Source of the DNA: Circinella umbellata
Lineage: Eukaryota > Mucoromycota > Mucoromycetes > Mucorales > Lichtheimiaceae
Length of the DNA: 64,000 nucleotides
Reading direction: 5' to 3'
NCBI GenBank assembly: GCA_025093555.1
Contig: JAIWNF010000022.1
Location: 124,001 to 188,000, forward strand
Shown here: piece after piece, positions 25,518 through 36,517 of the stretch
How positions within the stretch are numbered: the stretch's first letter is position 1
How the letters are laid out: each line of letters opens with the position of its first letter
Notes under the pieces: model-generated
The model's input: only the letters and a program-made list of their open reading frames with translations
What the model was told of the DNA's origin: nothing
Databases searched by the model: none
Made by a program: the position numbers and the translations under genes

Positions 25518-28260
25518 TCTTATTAGTTCTAATTAAATTAGAACCGGATCGTCACATATAATTAATAATGATATTTCATAACGGAAAAATGCGAGTACTT
25601 ACTAAGCTTCAAAACTGTCAGTTGTCTGTAAATTCGTTCAAAATTGAAAATGATAAGTTGGGTCTTTACAGTGGAGGAAAAGCAGTGTAAGGTTGTCATA
25701 CGGAAGAAGCAGAAGCAATTTCTCTATTTTTTTTTTTTTTGGTATATTTTTGAGAAAACGACGGCCCAAGATACAACCAAGTTTAAAATTAAAACATAGA
25801 AGACCACAAACTGTCCGGCAACTACGCACTATAGCCTTGTTTTTTTTTACTATCTTATTTGCTAGCTCGATATCACAATATTTTGCGGAAACATTATCGC
25901 GTATACATTATAGAAAATCAACGATATTTCTCTGCTTTACCTGTCATGGACACTAAAGCCCTATCGTTACGTATATCAAAGGGCTCGTATATTGAATATT
26001 ATTATATAAAGCGGGAATGATACATTGCATAAAAGCAGAAACCACCCCTCCGGCAAATGTGATTACTGCTCCAACCGTGATCGTGAAAAACGTCTCCACG
26101 CCAATGTGAAAAAAAAATCAATTGTGAAATGCAAAATTATCGGGTAAATTCGCCTTGTTTTATTTGTCTATGCCTACGATGATATCATTTATTTGAAAAT
26201 GAAAGCATCTATCAATCATTTGAAAGTCGCACTTTATATTTCTAATAAAAAACAAAAGAAGGGAAAGATTAATACAGTAGAAATAGTATACCTACGTATC
26301 ATACCTATTAAAAAATACCCCTCCGTAATAAATCTTTATAACTATGGTTTATATGATATTAGTCTATGTTCACATACATGTATCATCTACGTAGCAGCAA
26401 TAACCATTTTCCTTAACTTATTTATTAATAAGTAGGGATGCTTAAAAAAACATGTGCGTAAAAACTTTGTGAAGCTACGTACAAAAAAGAAAATTACTTT
26501 TAATGGCTTCTTATAAATTTTAACTTGTAACTTCAAAAGTGTAAATGTGGAAAATAACACGTTAGTGAAAGAAAGTGAAAAAAAATCTGAGTACGTTCAG
26601 ATTTACATATTATTCTAACGTTGGTGTTCTTTTTTTTTCCAAACTCTCATTAACCAACAATTTCATATACGTGTTGTTATAATCAACATGTTTAATGAAG
26701 TCGTTCAAAAACGCTGAAGATACGTTGAAAAGGAAATTCAAAAAGAAAAGGTTTTGGTGGTCCCTGATTTATTTTGTCGTATATCAAAGAGACTCGGTAA
26801 CCTTCAGGTTTACAAGGCCTGGTAAGCATAAGGGGGAGCGATTATGAGTTTGTTCCGTAGGCAAATGTATATAGATTTATATGTAGAAGAGCAAAAAAAT
26901 ATTTTGAAAAGGATTCAAATAAGACGATTTTAACATAAAAGAATCAAGTGCTTTTTGTGTTAAAGGCTTGTTGGATCCCATTCGCACATGAACCCGCCTC
27001 CTCTTTCTTTTTGTTCAATCAAAAACAACACTTTTTCTTGTACAAAACACAGTTGCAAGTAATGCCCAGATGCTTTTGAAGAGACGAAAATATAAAGAGA
27101 CCATTTATTTTTTAGACAACAAATGTACATCAATATTTATATACAATTTAATTATAAGAGTTATTATTTAAATCAGACTGTTGAGATCATTTTGTACCAT
27201 TTAAAAAAGACATGATGTGCATCTATTAAATACACAATGGCTAAAATGTTTCGGGTGTCATCATTTTAAACAACTACTCCTACTACTACTCCTACTACTA
27301 CTTCTCTTCATTCGTCCCCTTGTGCTTTTGTCTCAGCCATACATATAAAAAAATGATATAAAGAAGAAACGTTGAGGACGTGTCAAAGGTACCAAAACCA
27401 TTCGTGCTGAGGACATGGTTAAAGTGGCCAATGAGCTCGCGGTCGCTCTGACACAACCAGGAGAAACTCACTGAAGATGGTCAGAGTTGCGCTGATTAAA
27501 GTAAAAAAAAAAGTTCGACATGAAGTTAAAGTAGGATTAAATGAATCACAAAGGATCAAGTAATCAGTACACGGTATATTGGAAATGAGGTAAACAAAAT
27601 ACATAACCCATGTCGATGTGTAGACGCCACTATCGATGACTGCGACGCTCCAATGATAATACCTCTATATCAAAGAAGTCTACATGTCAAGGTAGGATTT
27701 TCCACACAAAAGAAAGAAGAGACAAAAAAGCACAAAGAAAAAGAAAAAGAAAAACAACGAACTTTTGCTTTTTAATATTGGGGGAACCGGGAATCGAACC
27801 ACCAGTTTTTTTTTTTTTTTTTTGTGGTATGATCTCTTCGGAACCTGCTCCGAACCTGCTACCATGGCCACGTAAAAAAAAAAAAAAAGATACATAATGT
27901 AAAATAATATTGTTGTTTCCATGACGATGAATCTTTACAATCTAATTCTCCTTGGACGCGAAACGTTTCAAGACATCTGAATCGTATTTTTTTTTTCTTT
28001 GAATGAATGAGTAAAATTTTATTATTTTCTATGGCTCCTGGTTTTTTTTTTTTGGTGATAGTACCCAGGTCAACATTTTTTTTTGATCGATCATTGCTAC
28101 CCGTGATAAAAATTTCAATGTGGACCATTCCTATTTTAGTATTGTTGGGTAAATATATGAAAAAAGCGGGAAAAGTCATTTCATAAAAGCATTACCATTA
28201 CCATAGATTCTTGAATAAAAAAAGATAGAAAACTTTCAAATAATGTATCTTACAAGTGAT
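25518..28260. repeat. left arm of a 5.8-kb palindrome
   Basis: From TCTTATTAGTTCTAATT the sequence is the reverse complement of 28570-31310. Near-perfect matching runs to about 28214, with looser matching further inward. Differences between the arms are few: for example G/A at about 25606, G/A at 25901, A/G at about 26074, plus homopolymer length changes. It holds no recognisable intact gene. A frame at 26718-26821 reads VEKEIQKEKVLVVPDLFCRI after an in-frame TGA, and 26000-26100 on the minus strand reads like a short membrane segment. Confidence 0.9.
27781..27870 (-). tRNA. degenerate tRNA-like / Pol III B-box sequence, left palindrome copy
   Basis: Minus strand. A perfect B-box, GGTTCGATTCC, is followed by CGGTTCCCCCA, like the 3' half of a tRNA. 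Upstream is an A-box-like ATGGTAGCAGG and a TTCGGA-TCCGAA hairpin, but a run of about 17 A separates the halves. No cloverleaf can be closed: the acceptor and T stems mismatch. It is probably a tRNA pseudogene or the head of a SINE-like sequence. Confidence 0.35.
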
Positions 28261-28569
28261 TTCTTTTTTTTAACACCAAGAGAAGATAATAGTACGCAAC
28301 ATAAAAGTATATCTTTTTCTTTTTAATTCCTTTGATCGTATTGATACGTAAAAGTAATTTCTTTGGATTTTTTGAGTAAGGATCACTTGATGATTGTGTA
28401 ACGTAAAAACCCACTCTCTATTGTTTGCACTGTATTCGCATTGACATAAGAATGTTAGCCACGAGCGATTTGAAGTATGGTAGTCTTTTCAAAAAAAATA
28501 ATACTTTTATCAATACGATCCACGTAAAATATGAATTTTTTATGTAGTCTATCAATCTCCTTTTGGTGT
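28261..28569. other. central spacer of the palindrome, itself weakly symmetric
   Basis: The centre is not unique DNA. Both sides keep related strings in mirror order, for example GATCGTATTGATA, but with many substitutions and indels. The axis lies near 28414. Confidence 0.6.
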
Positions 28570-31310
28570 TAAAAAAATAGAAATCATTCCTAGGATACAT
28601 TACTTGAAAGTTTTCTATCAAGAATCTATGGTAATAGTAATGCTTTTATGAAATGACTTTTCCCGCTTTTTTCATATATTTACCCAACAATACTAAAATA
28701 GGAATGGTCCACATTGAAATTTTTATCACGGGTAGCAATGATCGATCAAAAAAAAATGTTGACCTGGGTACTATCACCAAAAAAAAAAAACCAGGAGCCA
28801 TAGAAAATAATAAAATTTTACTCATTCATTCAAAGAAAAAAAAATACGATTCAGATGTCTTGAAACGTTTCGCGTCCAAGGAGAATTAGATTGTAAAGAT
28901 TCATCGTCATGGAAACAACAATATTATTTTACATTATGTATCTTTTTTTTTTTTTTTACGTGGCCATGGTAGCAGGTTCGGAGCAGGTTCCGAAGAGATC
29001 ATACCACAAAAAAAAAAAAAAAACTGGTGGTTCGATTCCCGGTTCCCCCAATATTAAAAAGCAAAAGTTCGTTGTTTTTCTTTTTCTTTTTCTTTGTGCT
29101 TTTTTGTCTCTTCTTTCTTTTGTGTGGAAAATCCTACCTTGACATGTAGACTTCTTTGATATAGAGGTATTATCATTGGAGCGTCGCAGTCATCGATAGT
29201 GGCGTCTACACATCGACATGGGTTATGTATTTTGTTTACCTCATTTCCAATATACCGTGTACTGATTACTTGATCCTTTGTGATTCATTTAATCCTACTT
29301 TAACTTCATGTCGAACTTTTTTTTTTACTTTAATCAGCGCAACTCTGACCATCTTCAGTGAGTTTCTCCTGGTTGTGTCAGAGCGACCGCGAGCTCATTG
29401 GCCACTTTAACCATGTCCTCAGCACGAATGGTTTTGGTACCTTTGACACGTCCTCAACGTTTCTTCTTTATATCATTTTTTTATATGTATGGCTGAGACA
29501 AAAGCACAAGGGGACGAATGAAGAGAAGTAGTAGTAGGAGTAGTAGTAGGAGTAGTTGTTTAAAATGATGACACCCGAAACATTTTAGCCATTGTGTATT
29601 TAATAGATGCACATCATGTCTTTTTTAAATGGTACAAAATGATCTCAACAGTCTGATTTAAATAATAACTCTTATAATTAAATTGTATATAAATATTGAT
29701 GTACATTTGTTGTCTAAAAAATAAATGGTCTCTTTATATTTTCGTCTCTTCAAAAGCATCTGGGCATTACTTGCAACTGTGTTTTGTACAAGAAAAAGTG
29801 TTGTTTTTGATTGAACAAAAAGAAAGAGGAGGCGGGTTCATGTGCGAATGGGATCCAACAAGCCTTTAACACAAAAAGCACTTGATTCTTTTATGTTAAA
29901 ATCGTCTTATTTGAATCCTTTTCAAAATATTTTTTTGCTCTTCTACATATAAATCTATATACATTTGCCTACGGAACAAACTCATAATCGCTCCCCCTTA
30001 TGCTTACCAGGCCTTGTAAACCTGAAGGTTACCGAGTCTCTTTGATATACGACAAAATAAATCAGGGACCACCAAAACCTTTTCTTTTTGAATTTCCTTT
30101 TCAACGTATCTTCAGCGTTTTTGAACGACTTCATTAAACATGTTGATTATAACAACACGTATATGAAATTGTTGGTTAATGAGAGTTTGGAAAAAAAAAG
30201 AACACCAACGTTAGAATAATATGTAAATCTGAACGTACTCAGATTTTTTTTCACTTTCTTTCACTAACGTGTTATTTTCCACATTTACACTTTTGAAGTT
30301 ACAAGTTAAAATTTATAAGAAGCCATTAAAAGTAATTTTCTTTTTTGTACGTAGCTTCACAAAGTTTTTACGCACATGTTTTTTTAAGCATCCCTACTTA
30401 TTAATAAATAAGTTAAGGAAAATGGTTATTGCTGCTACGTAGATGATACATGTATGTGAACATAGACTAATATCATATAAACCATAGTTATAAAGATTTA
30501 TTACGGAGGGGTATTTTTTAATAGGTATGATACGTAGGTATACTATTTCTACTGTATTAATCTTTCCCTTCTTTTGTTTTTTATTAGAAATATAAAGTGC
30601 GACTTTCAAATGATTGATAGATGCTTTCATTTTCAAATAAATGATATCATCGTAGGCATAGACAAATAAAACAAGGCGAATTTACCCGATAATTTTGCAT
30701 TTCACAATTGATTTTTTTTTCACATTGGCGTGGAGACGTTTTTCACGATCACGGCTGGAGCAGTAATCACATTTGCCGGAGGGGTGGTTTCTGCTTTTAT
30801 GCAATGTATCATTCCCGCTTTATATAATAATATTCAATATACGAGCCCTTTGATATACGTAACGATAGGGCTTTAGTGTCCATGACAGGTAAAGCAGAGA
30901 AATATCGTTGATTTTCTATAATGTATATGCGATAATGTTTCCGCAAAATATTGTGATATCGAGCTAGCAAATAAGATAGTAAAAAAAAACAAGGCTATAG
31001 TGCGTAGTTGCCGGACAGTTTGTGGTCTTCTATGTTTTAATTTTAAACTTGGTTGTATCTTGGGCCGTCGTTTTCTCAAAAATATACCAAAAAAAAAAAA
31101 ATAGAGAAATTGCTTCTGCTTCTTCCGTATGACAACCTTACACTGCTTTTCCTCCACTGTAAAGACCCAACTTATCATTTTCAATTTTGAACGAATTTAC
31201 AGACAACTGACAGTTTTGAAGTTTAGTAAGTACTCGCATTTTTCCGTTATGAAATATCATTATTAATTATATGTGACGATCCGGTTCTAATTTAATTAGA
31301 ACTAATAAGA
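28570..31310. repeat. right arm of the 5.8-kb palindrome
   Basis: Reverse complement of 25518-28260, ending in GAACTAATAAGA. It carries the second copies of the tRNA-like sequence and of the short open frames. Flanking DNA outside 31310 differs from that outside 25518. Confidence 0.9.
28960..29050 (+). tRNA. degenerate tRNA-like / Pol III B-box sequence, right palindrome copy
   Basis: Mirror copy of 27781-27870 with the same A-box-like start, A run and GGTTCGATTCC B-box. It differs only in the length of the A run. Same doubts as for the left copy. Confidence 0.35.
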
Positions 31311-33277
31311 CAAGCTATACTCATATATTGTTGTTGAAATAGCTAAATACATCTCCATTCTTGAGCAAAATGACTTCAATTCATTAATTTCTGCTACTCT
31401 TCTTTAACTTTTTTGCGGCTTTGTACTTGTGTCTCTTTTGTCCCTTTATAATATTAATATAAAAAAGTACTTCAACATCAAAGCTCTTATTAATCATGTT
31501 ATCGGAATATTTTTTACGGCTACTTGCTCTTCTTTATCAGTCTCCATTGAGCTTTCTGTATTGCATGATCCACCGCTTGATATAGTTTATAAAAAATGAA
31601 ATATAATATAGCGGATTAGATATAATAAAATAATGAACGCACTTTTTTTATTACCAGGTTGATTATTACTATTCTTATTATGGTATTTGCTCTTGTTTCG
31701 CCAACATTAGTAAACGAGATGAGTAACAAAGCAATCATTACTGCAGCAATTCACAGGTACTTATTATAATCAATCTACATAATCGAAAGAAAAAAAGGGA
31801 TAATACGTACTCATAGCAATAATACAAACTAATCTCAAATAAAATAAAATATAAACTGATTTGAACAGTTAGACTCTATTATATAAAGTCAAAAAAAAAT
31901 ATGAGAGAGAGAAGGACATTGGAAAAACGACATGTTACGTAGTGTTTTTTTTATAATGAAGCGGAAAACCATATTTTATTCTTCTCCAAAAATCTTAATG
32001 CAGGACAAAGGACTATCTAAGTTCCTGAAGCGTGCAGATCCAGATTCATTTAGGAAACATACGACAATGAATAGAACAGTACATACTAAAATACATTTGA
32101 CATTAACCCATATGGATATAAAATTTGGAGAAAGACTAAATTCGGCCATGAGGCGTCCATACATCATATTAACAAAAGTAAAAAACAGTACGATGCATTT
32201 CTGTCAACATTTATTGTTCCTAAATAGAAAAACTGATCAGCATTCCCTATCTAAGCTCAGAACCAAAAATTTAAGAAAAAATCATATATAACTATCTTAT
32301 TTTCAAGTCAATATTCAGTGAAATACATTTAAGACGCACGAAACGCGATGTGTTACGGACACCAAAGAGAATGTGCGCAACATGGTGGCGCACGCACAGA
32401 TCCCAGACTGGAATTTCCTGTACGTATGTGGATTTAATCCAGACCATAAACGCGAACCCTGACACCACTGTCTTCTGATACTTCTATTTCGATACTTGAA
32501 AAATTCCGCATACGTAACTTTATAAAACAAAAATTAATTTAGTAACTAGTGTAAAATAACTATTCAAGAAAAAGGTGGATCATCAAGGCACTCACCTAGT
32601 TTTTAAATACTGGCTAAAAACCTCTAACAAAAAATATAAATCACGGATCCATTTCACTTGTGGTAATAATATAGTAAAGCCTAATCAATTTTTTTTGTGC
32701 GGACCAGGTGTATCGTTTATAAAGGATATTGTAGCAATAGCAGTCGAGTTTATACTTGATCCTTTCTTCCATGTCGCGTGAAAACAAGCTCCTTCATGGA
32801 AACCATTTGTGAAAATATTCTTCTGTAGCAAATTCAAGTTCTTTGGAATGTTTCCATTATACGTAGATAAGAGTGTATTGTGCACAAGAAAAAAGGATTT
32901 TGTCGTATGATGAAGTCACAATAAAAGCAAATAATAAAAATGAAAATGATTTAACAAAGAGAATGGTTGTTGTTCACCGATAAAGATGGTGCGTTGTAAA
33001 AATTAATGCAAGGAGCGGAATAAGAAAAAAAGAGACATCTGTGCCATGATAGATACGACCTTGTCTTCCCTATAAAACTACATACGGCGTTTTGGTATGG
33101 ACTGACAGATTAAAACTCTACAATAAACTCACATTACTTGATTTTCAAATATATGTAGAATTGAATAGAATAGCACGAAATACTGATAAAGAATATCATA
33201 GATTATAATTACATGTACCATAATGACATTTCATAATATTATTTTTATATTTTATTTCGTATCATACATAAATTATA
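31311..33277. other. intergenic with unrecognised open frames
   Basis: 31932-32291 (+) is open for 119 codons (ILMQDKGLSKFLKRADPDSF) and 32685-32885 (-) for 66 (FTNGFHEGACFHATWKKG). Both look somewhat coding, but neither has partners, clear splice structure or a family I know. They may be transposon debris. Confidence 0.3.
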
Positions 33278-34038
33278 CAGTAGAGCCCCTTTAATTTCAT
33301 CCATGTTTAATTGGAACCCCCGTTATTTTACTTGTTTTTACTAGGAATAGTTACAAAACATAGTGTCAACTTTCACAATGATTTTGAGGGCTTGGAATTA
33401 AGCGGTCTTAAAAAACATGACTCGAGAAAGGCTTTCATTGGCTTTCTGTGATAAAGAAGTTATACAAAATAGTTTGTTTAGAAGACAGCAACTATTTAAT
33501 CTATTTTGAAAATCAATGGAACTAGCATAGCTCTACTGTATAGTACCAACATGGAGTGTATCTATGGTACTCATATACTTTTTCTTTAGTAATCAGTCTT
33601 ATCAAAGAAGTTCTCAAAGAAATAGTAATTATATAATATGAAGCATATTAGACACCCACTAATATACAATGGTCTATTTAATTAGTATTACTTTCTGTTA
33701 AACGTTTTACCAGTTTTTGCGCCTAACATAATCTACCGATAATTTCATTCCATCGATAATTCACAAATAGCCAGGAATGAAGTACATAAAATTAACGGGG
33801 GCCTACTGCATAATTCCGTGTAAATATAACATCATCATAAAAACATATATCTAGAGCCTTACGTATTGTAATAGAAGAAACGATTATTCTTTTTTATTTT
33901 TCATAAAATCATTATTGTGAAAGTTAAATCAAAAAGAATATGTAAGTTAACTATTCCATCATGGCAAGAACAAGTTAATTTACGTACTGGGATTAAATTA
34001 AATTTATAAACATGAATGAAATTAACGGGACCCTATTG
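33278..34038. mobile_element. pogo-like short element with nested ends
   Basis: The left end CAGTAGAGCCCCTTTAATTT and the right end, read inward, CAATAGGGTCCCGTTAATTT are inverted copies that keep matching for about 32 bp (CATCCATGTTTA versus CATTCATGTTTA). TA flanks both ends (33276-33277, 34039-34040). Two further right-end-like sequences lie inside, ending at 33538 (GCTCTACTG) and 33808 (GGGGGCCTACTG). There is no transposase inside. A CAGTAGAG start is typical of pogo-group elements. Confidence 0.65.
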
Positions 34039-34040
34039 TA

Positions 34041-34588
34041 GGTGCACATATTTTTTACTTTAACATAGTAATTGAAACCATTTTAAACAACATTGATCGT
34101 TCTGAATTGCGTGTTCCTCAAGCGAAACCTTCTACGGACACATCACAAATAAAAAGTTATCAAATAAGCTCTTGACCTTATAAACTATAGTAACACCGTT
34201 ACGTATCAACACCAATAGGGCTTATTTGGCCGATCACATGTAGCATTAAAAGTATACATTATTACTTGTATGTGCTGTCTTTATAAGGATTACAACTTCT
34301 ACTTGTGTACATAGTGATATATTAGCGAGAAATATAAAAACCCAAGATTTATATTAATAAACGTCGAGGTGCAAATATAAGGTCCATGACCATTTTTAAG
34401 TTATATAATGGTAATAACTGTATAGATAGCTGGATACCATGTAATTATAGCAATTTGTTGTGTGCCTTTGACAAAAATTTAAAAATGGGGTGTCTTTTTA
34501 AGAGTGAAACTACTTAATATACTATGTTTTTGGGGTATCCGTACTTAGCAATCCCCAAATTTTAAACCTTATTTTTAAAGAGAATTAC
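34041..34588. other. intergenic, no gene seen
   Basis: AT-rich sequence between the pogo-like element and the GTAGCCCA minisatellite. Nothing recognised. Confidence 0.4.
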
Positions 34589-34812
34589 TACATGGGCTAC
34601 AAAAATTCAAAGTCAGACCACATGGGCTACAAAAATCATAAGGTATGTTAGTAACTTGTAGCCCATCTCGTCTGCTTGCCATATATAGATCCTGTAGCCC
34701 ATCTCGTCTAATTTTTTGTAGCCCACCTCGTCTAATTTTTTGTAGCCCACCTCGTCTAATTTTTTTGTAGCCCACCTCGCCTTATTTTTTGTAGCCCACC
34801 TCGTCTAATCTT
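34589..34812. repeat. minisatellite of about 24 bp with inverted copies at one end
   Basis: About six units of TGTAGCCCACCTCGTCTAAT plus a T run lie at 34655-34812. On the left, two copies of the core (CATGGGCTACAAAAA) occur in the opposite orientation at 34591 and 34620, so the array can fold back on itself. Confidence 0.8.
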
Positions 34813-34899
34813 TTTTATCATCCACTTCTCGACCCTTTTTTGTCACTTTTTCTGCATTAATATTATTGAAAAAGGTTACAATTATAAGATAGACTGTAT

Positions 34900-34902
34900 T
34901 TG

Positions 34903-34943
<41 letters not shown>
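34900..34943. repeat. AAT microsatellite
   Basis: About 14 AAT units. A second, imperfect AAT/GATAAT stretch lies at 35385-35430. 34944-35597 otherwise shows no gene. Confidence 0.85.
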
Positions 34944-34945
<2 letters not shown>

Positions 34946-35597
34946 GTAAACGAGAATGAGAACGTCAACAACAACAATATGAAAATAGAAATACTAATGA
35001 TAATGATAATATTGAAGCGTTTATAGTTATTACAAAGAGCTTCGTTATATAAAATGGTATTAATTACATATGTCAAGAAAATAGTATAAAGGTTATAATA
35101 AACTAAATAACTATGGATAATGCTTATGTGGGAGTTCTAATATTCAGGAATTTTACGTCTGAATCCATGAAAAGGAGGAAGTCTTAATAAAATTATAAAA
35201 GGGAAATCATCTAAAGATTGATTTATGAAAGATATTTTATTAAAAGTAAAAATAGAACTGAAGAAATGGTGGGGATTTATATTGATTAGCAATGGTAAAA
35301 ATATTCAATAGCTTTTGTGGAAAGATGCAAAAGCGAAGTACAGTCAAATTATGGTCATCAGAACATGTGATAATAAAAGAAAACAATAATAATATTGTGT
35401 ATAATAATAATAATGATAATAATAAACACTATTACTACTGATAGTGTTATTGTGTATGAAGAGAAGAGAAAAAAAAGGGTTACCTTTAGGAAAGTCACAA
35501 TGTATTATAAAATAAAGATATAAATAAAATTCAGAAAAGAAAGAAAGAGGGAACAGAGATAAATAATTGATATAGATTATAGTGATCATTACACTAT

Positions 35598-36454
35598 TTA
35601 ATAATCGTAATCTTCTTCTACAGGATTTGGATAGACATGTACACCATATTCATGACTGCTCATCAAAATGTTGAATGCATCCTTATATGATGGGATGCTT
35701 AAATCTTCTTGGATTAAAAGAATGCTGCACTCCGGTACAAGGATGGTCTGGATAAATGTTAATTCATCCAACGGGTGCGTATCGCTTCTTGTAATCCTTG
35801 ACTTATGGACCAGCTCATGTTGTAAAACACTTACTATGATTGCTTTGCCTCTTACGCCATAATAGCCGCTCTATAATATTAGACCGGTAGTATACCATTA
35901 GTCTATTTATATCCATAAATCAAGAAAGAAAACAAACAATTAATAGTAATATAAACTATAATTACCGTATAAAACTCCACACGAGACATCCTTGCAAATA
36001 GAGATCTTTTGATGACTCTTTCATTTTCTTCCACGAATTCTTCTTCATTTACACGAAATGAACTATATAATAAGCCCTTGACAATTTCAACCAATGTGTC
36101 AAGATGTGATACGATCCGGCCAGGTAGTGACTTAAAGTTTATCTCGGTAGGATAACCTTTTTTTATACCTTCCTGTTTATATACGAGTTCAATCTTATGG
36201 AAACGGCAAAATTCCGGTTGTTCTTCAAAAGCCACTTTTCGTTCAGGAGTTCTTTCTCGAAGTGTTCGACGGGAAGTACAACCTTGTTTGATTTTCTTTT
36301 CTCTATTTTTTCGATGGGTTTCTTTAAACTGCTCGTTCTTTAGAATGTATTGATCATACATCTTTTTAATGGGGTTTGGTATAGGGTCACCAAGTGATGT
36401 TCTACAATATGGACATGCATTTACAGCTACGTATTGATATTTAGAGCAAATCAT
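35598..36454 (-). CDS. RTC4-like domain protein
   Basis: Two exons, 36454-35966 and 35870-35598, join in phase (ACG|AGC, GTAATT donor, TATAG acceptor) into about 253 residues. An N-terminal CPYCRTSLGDPIPNP knuckle and a basic stretch (HRKNREKKIKQ) precede an RTC4-like domain: FCRFHKIELVY, GIKKGYPTEINFKSLPGRI, then SGYYGVRGKAII and TILVPECSILLIQEDLS near the end. The domain is named after yeast Rtc4 (restriction of telomere capping), whose biochemical role is unclear. The gene starts 63 bp after the stop of the MULE-OTU gene, on the same strand. It may therefore be a second gene of that element, though an independent gene is possible. No damage is seen. An upstream exon cannot be excluded. Confidence 0.65.
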
Positions 36455-36517
36455 TATAAATTAGATTTTTTTTTTCAAAATATGTAATAATTTTTTTGTT
36501 ATTTTCCTACTCTAATA

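Noticed and set aside
34575..35430. GTAGCCCA repeats as a CRISPR array
   Set aside because: There are no unique spacers between units and the genome is eukaryotic; it is a simple minisatellite.
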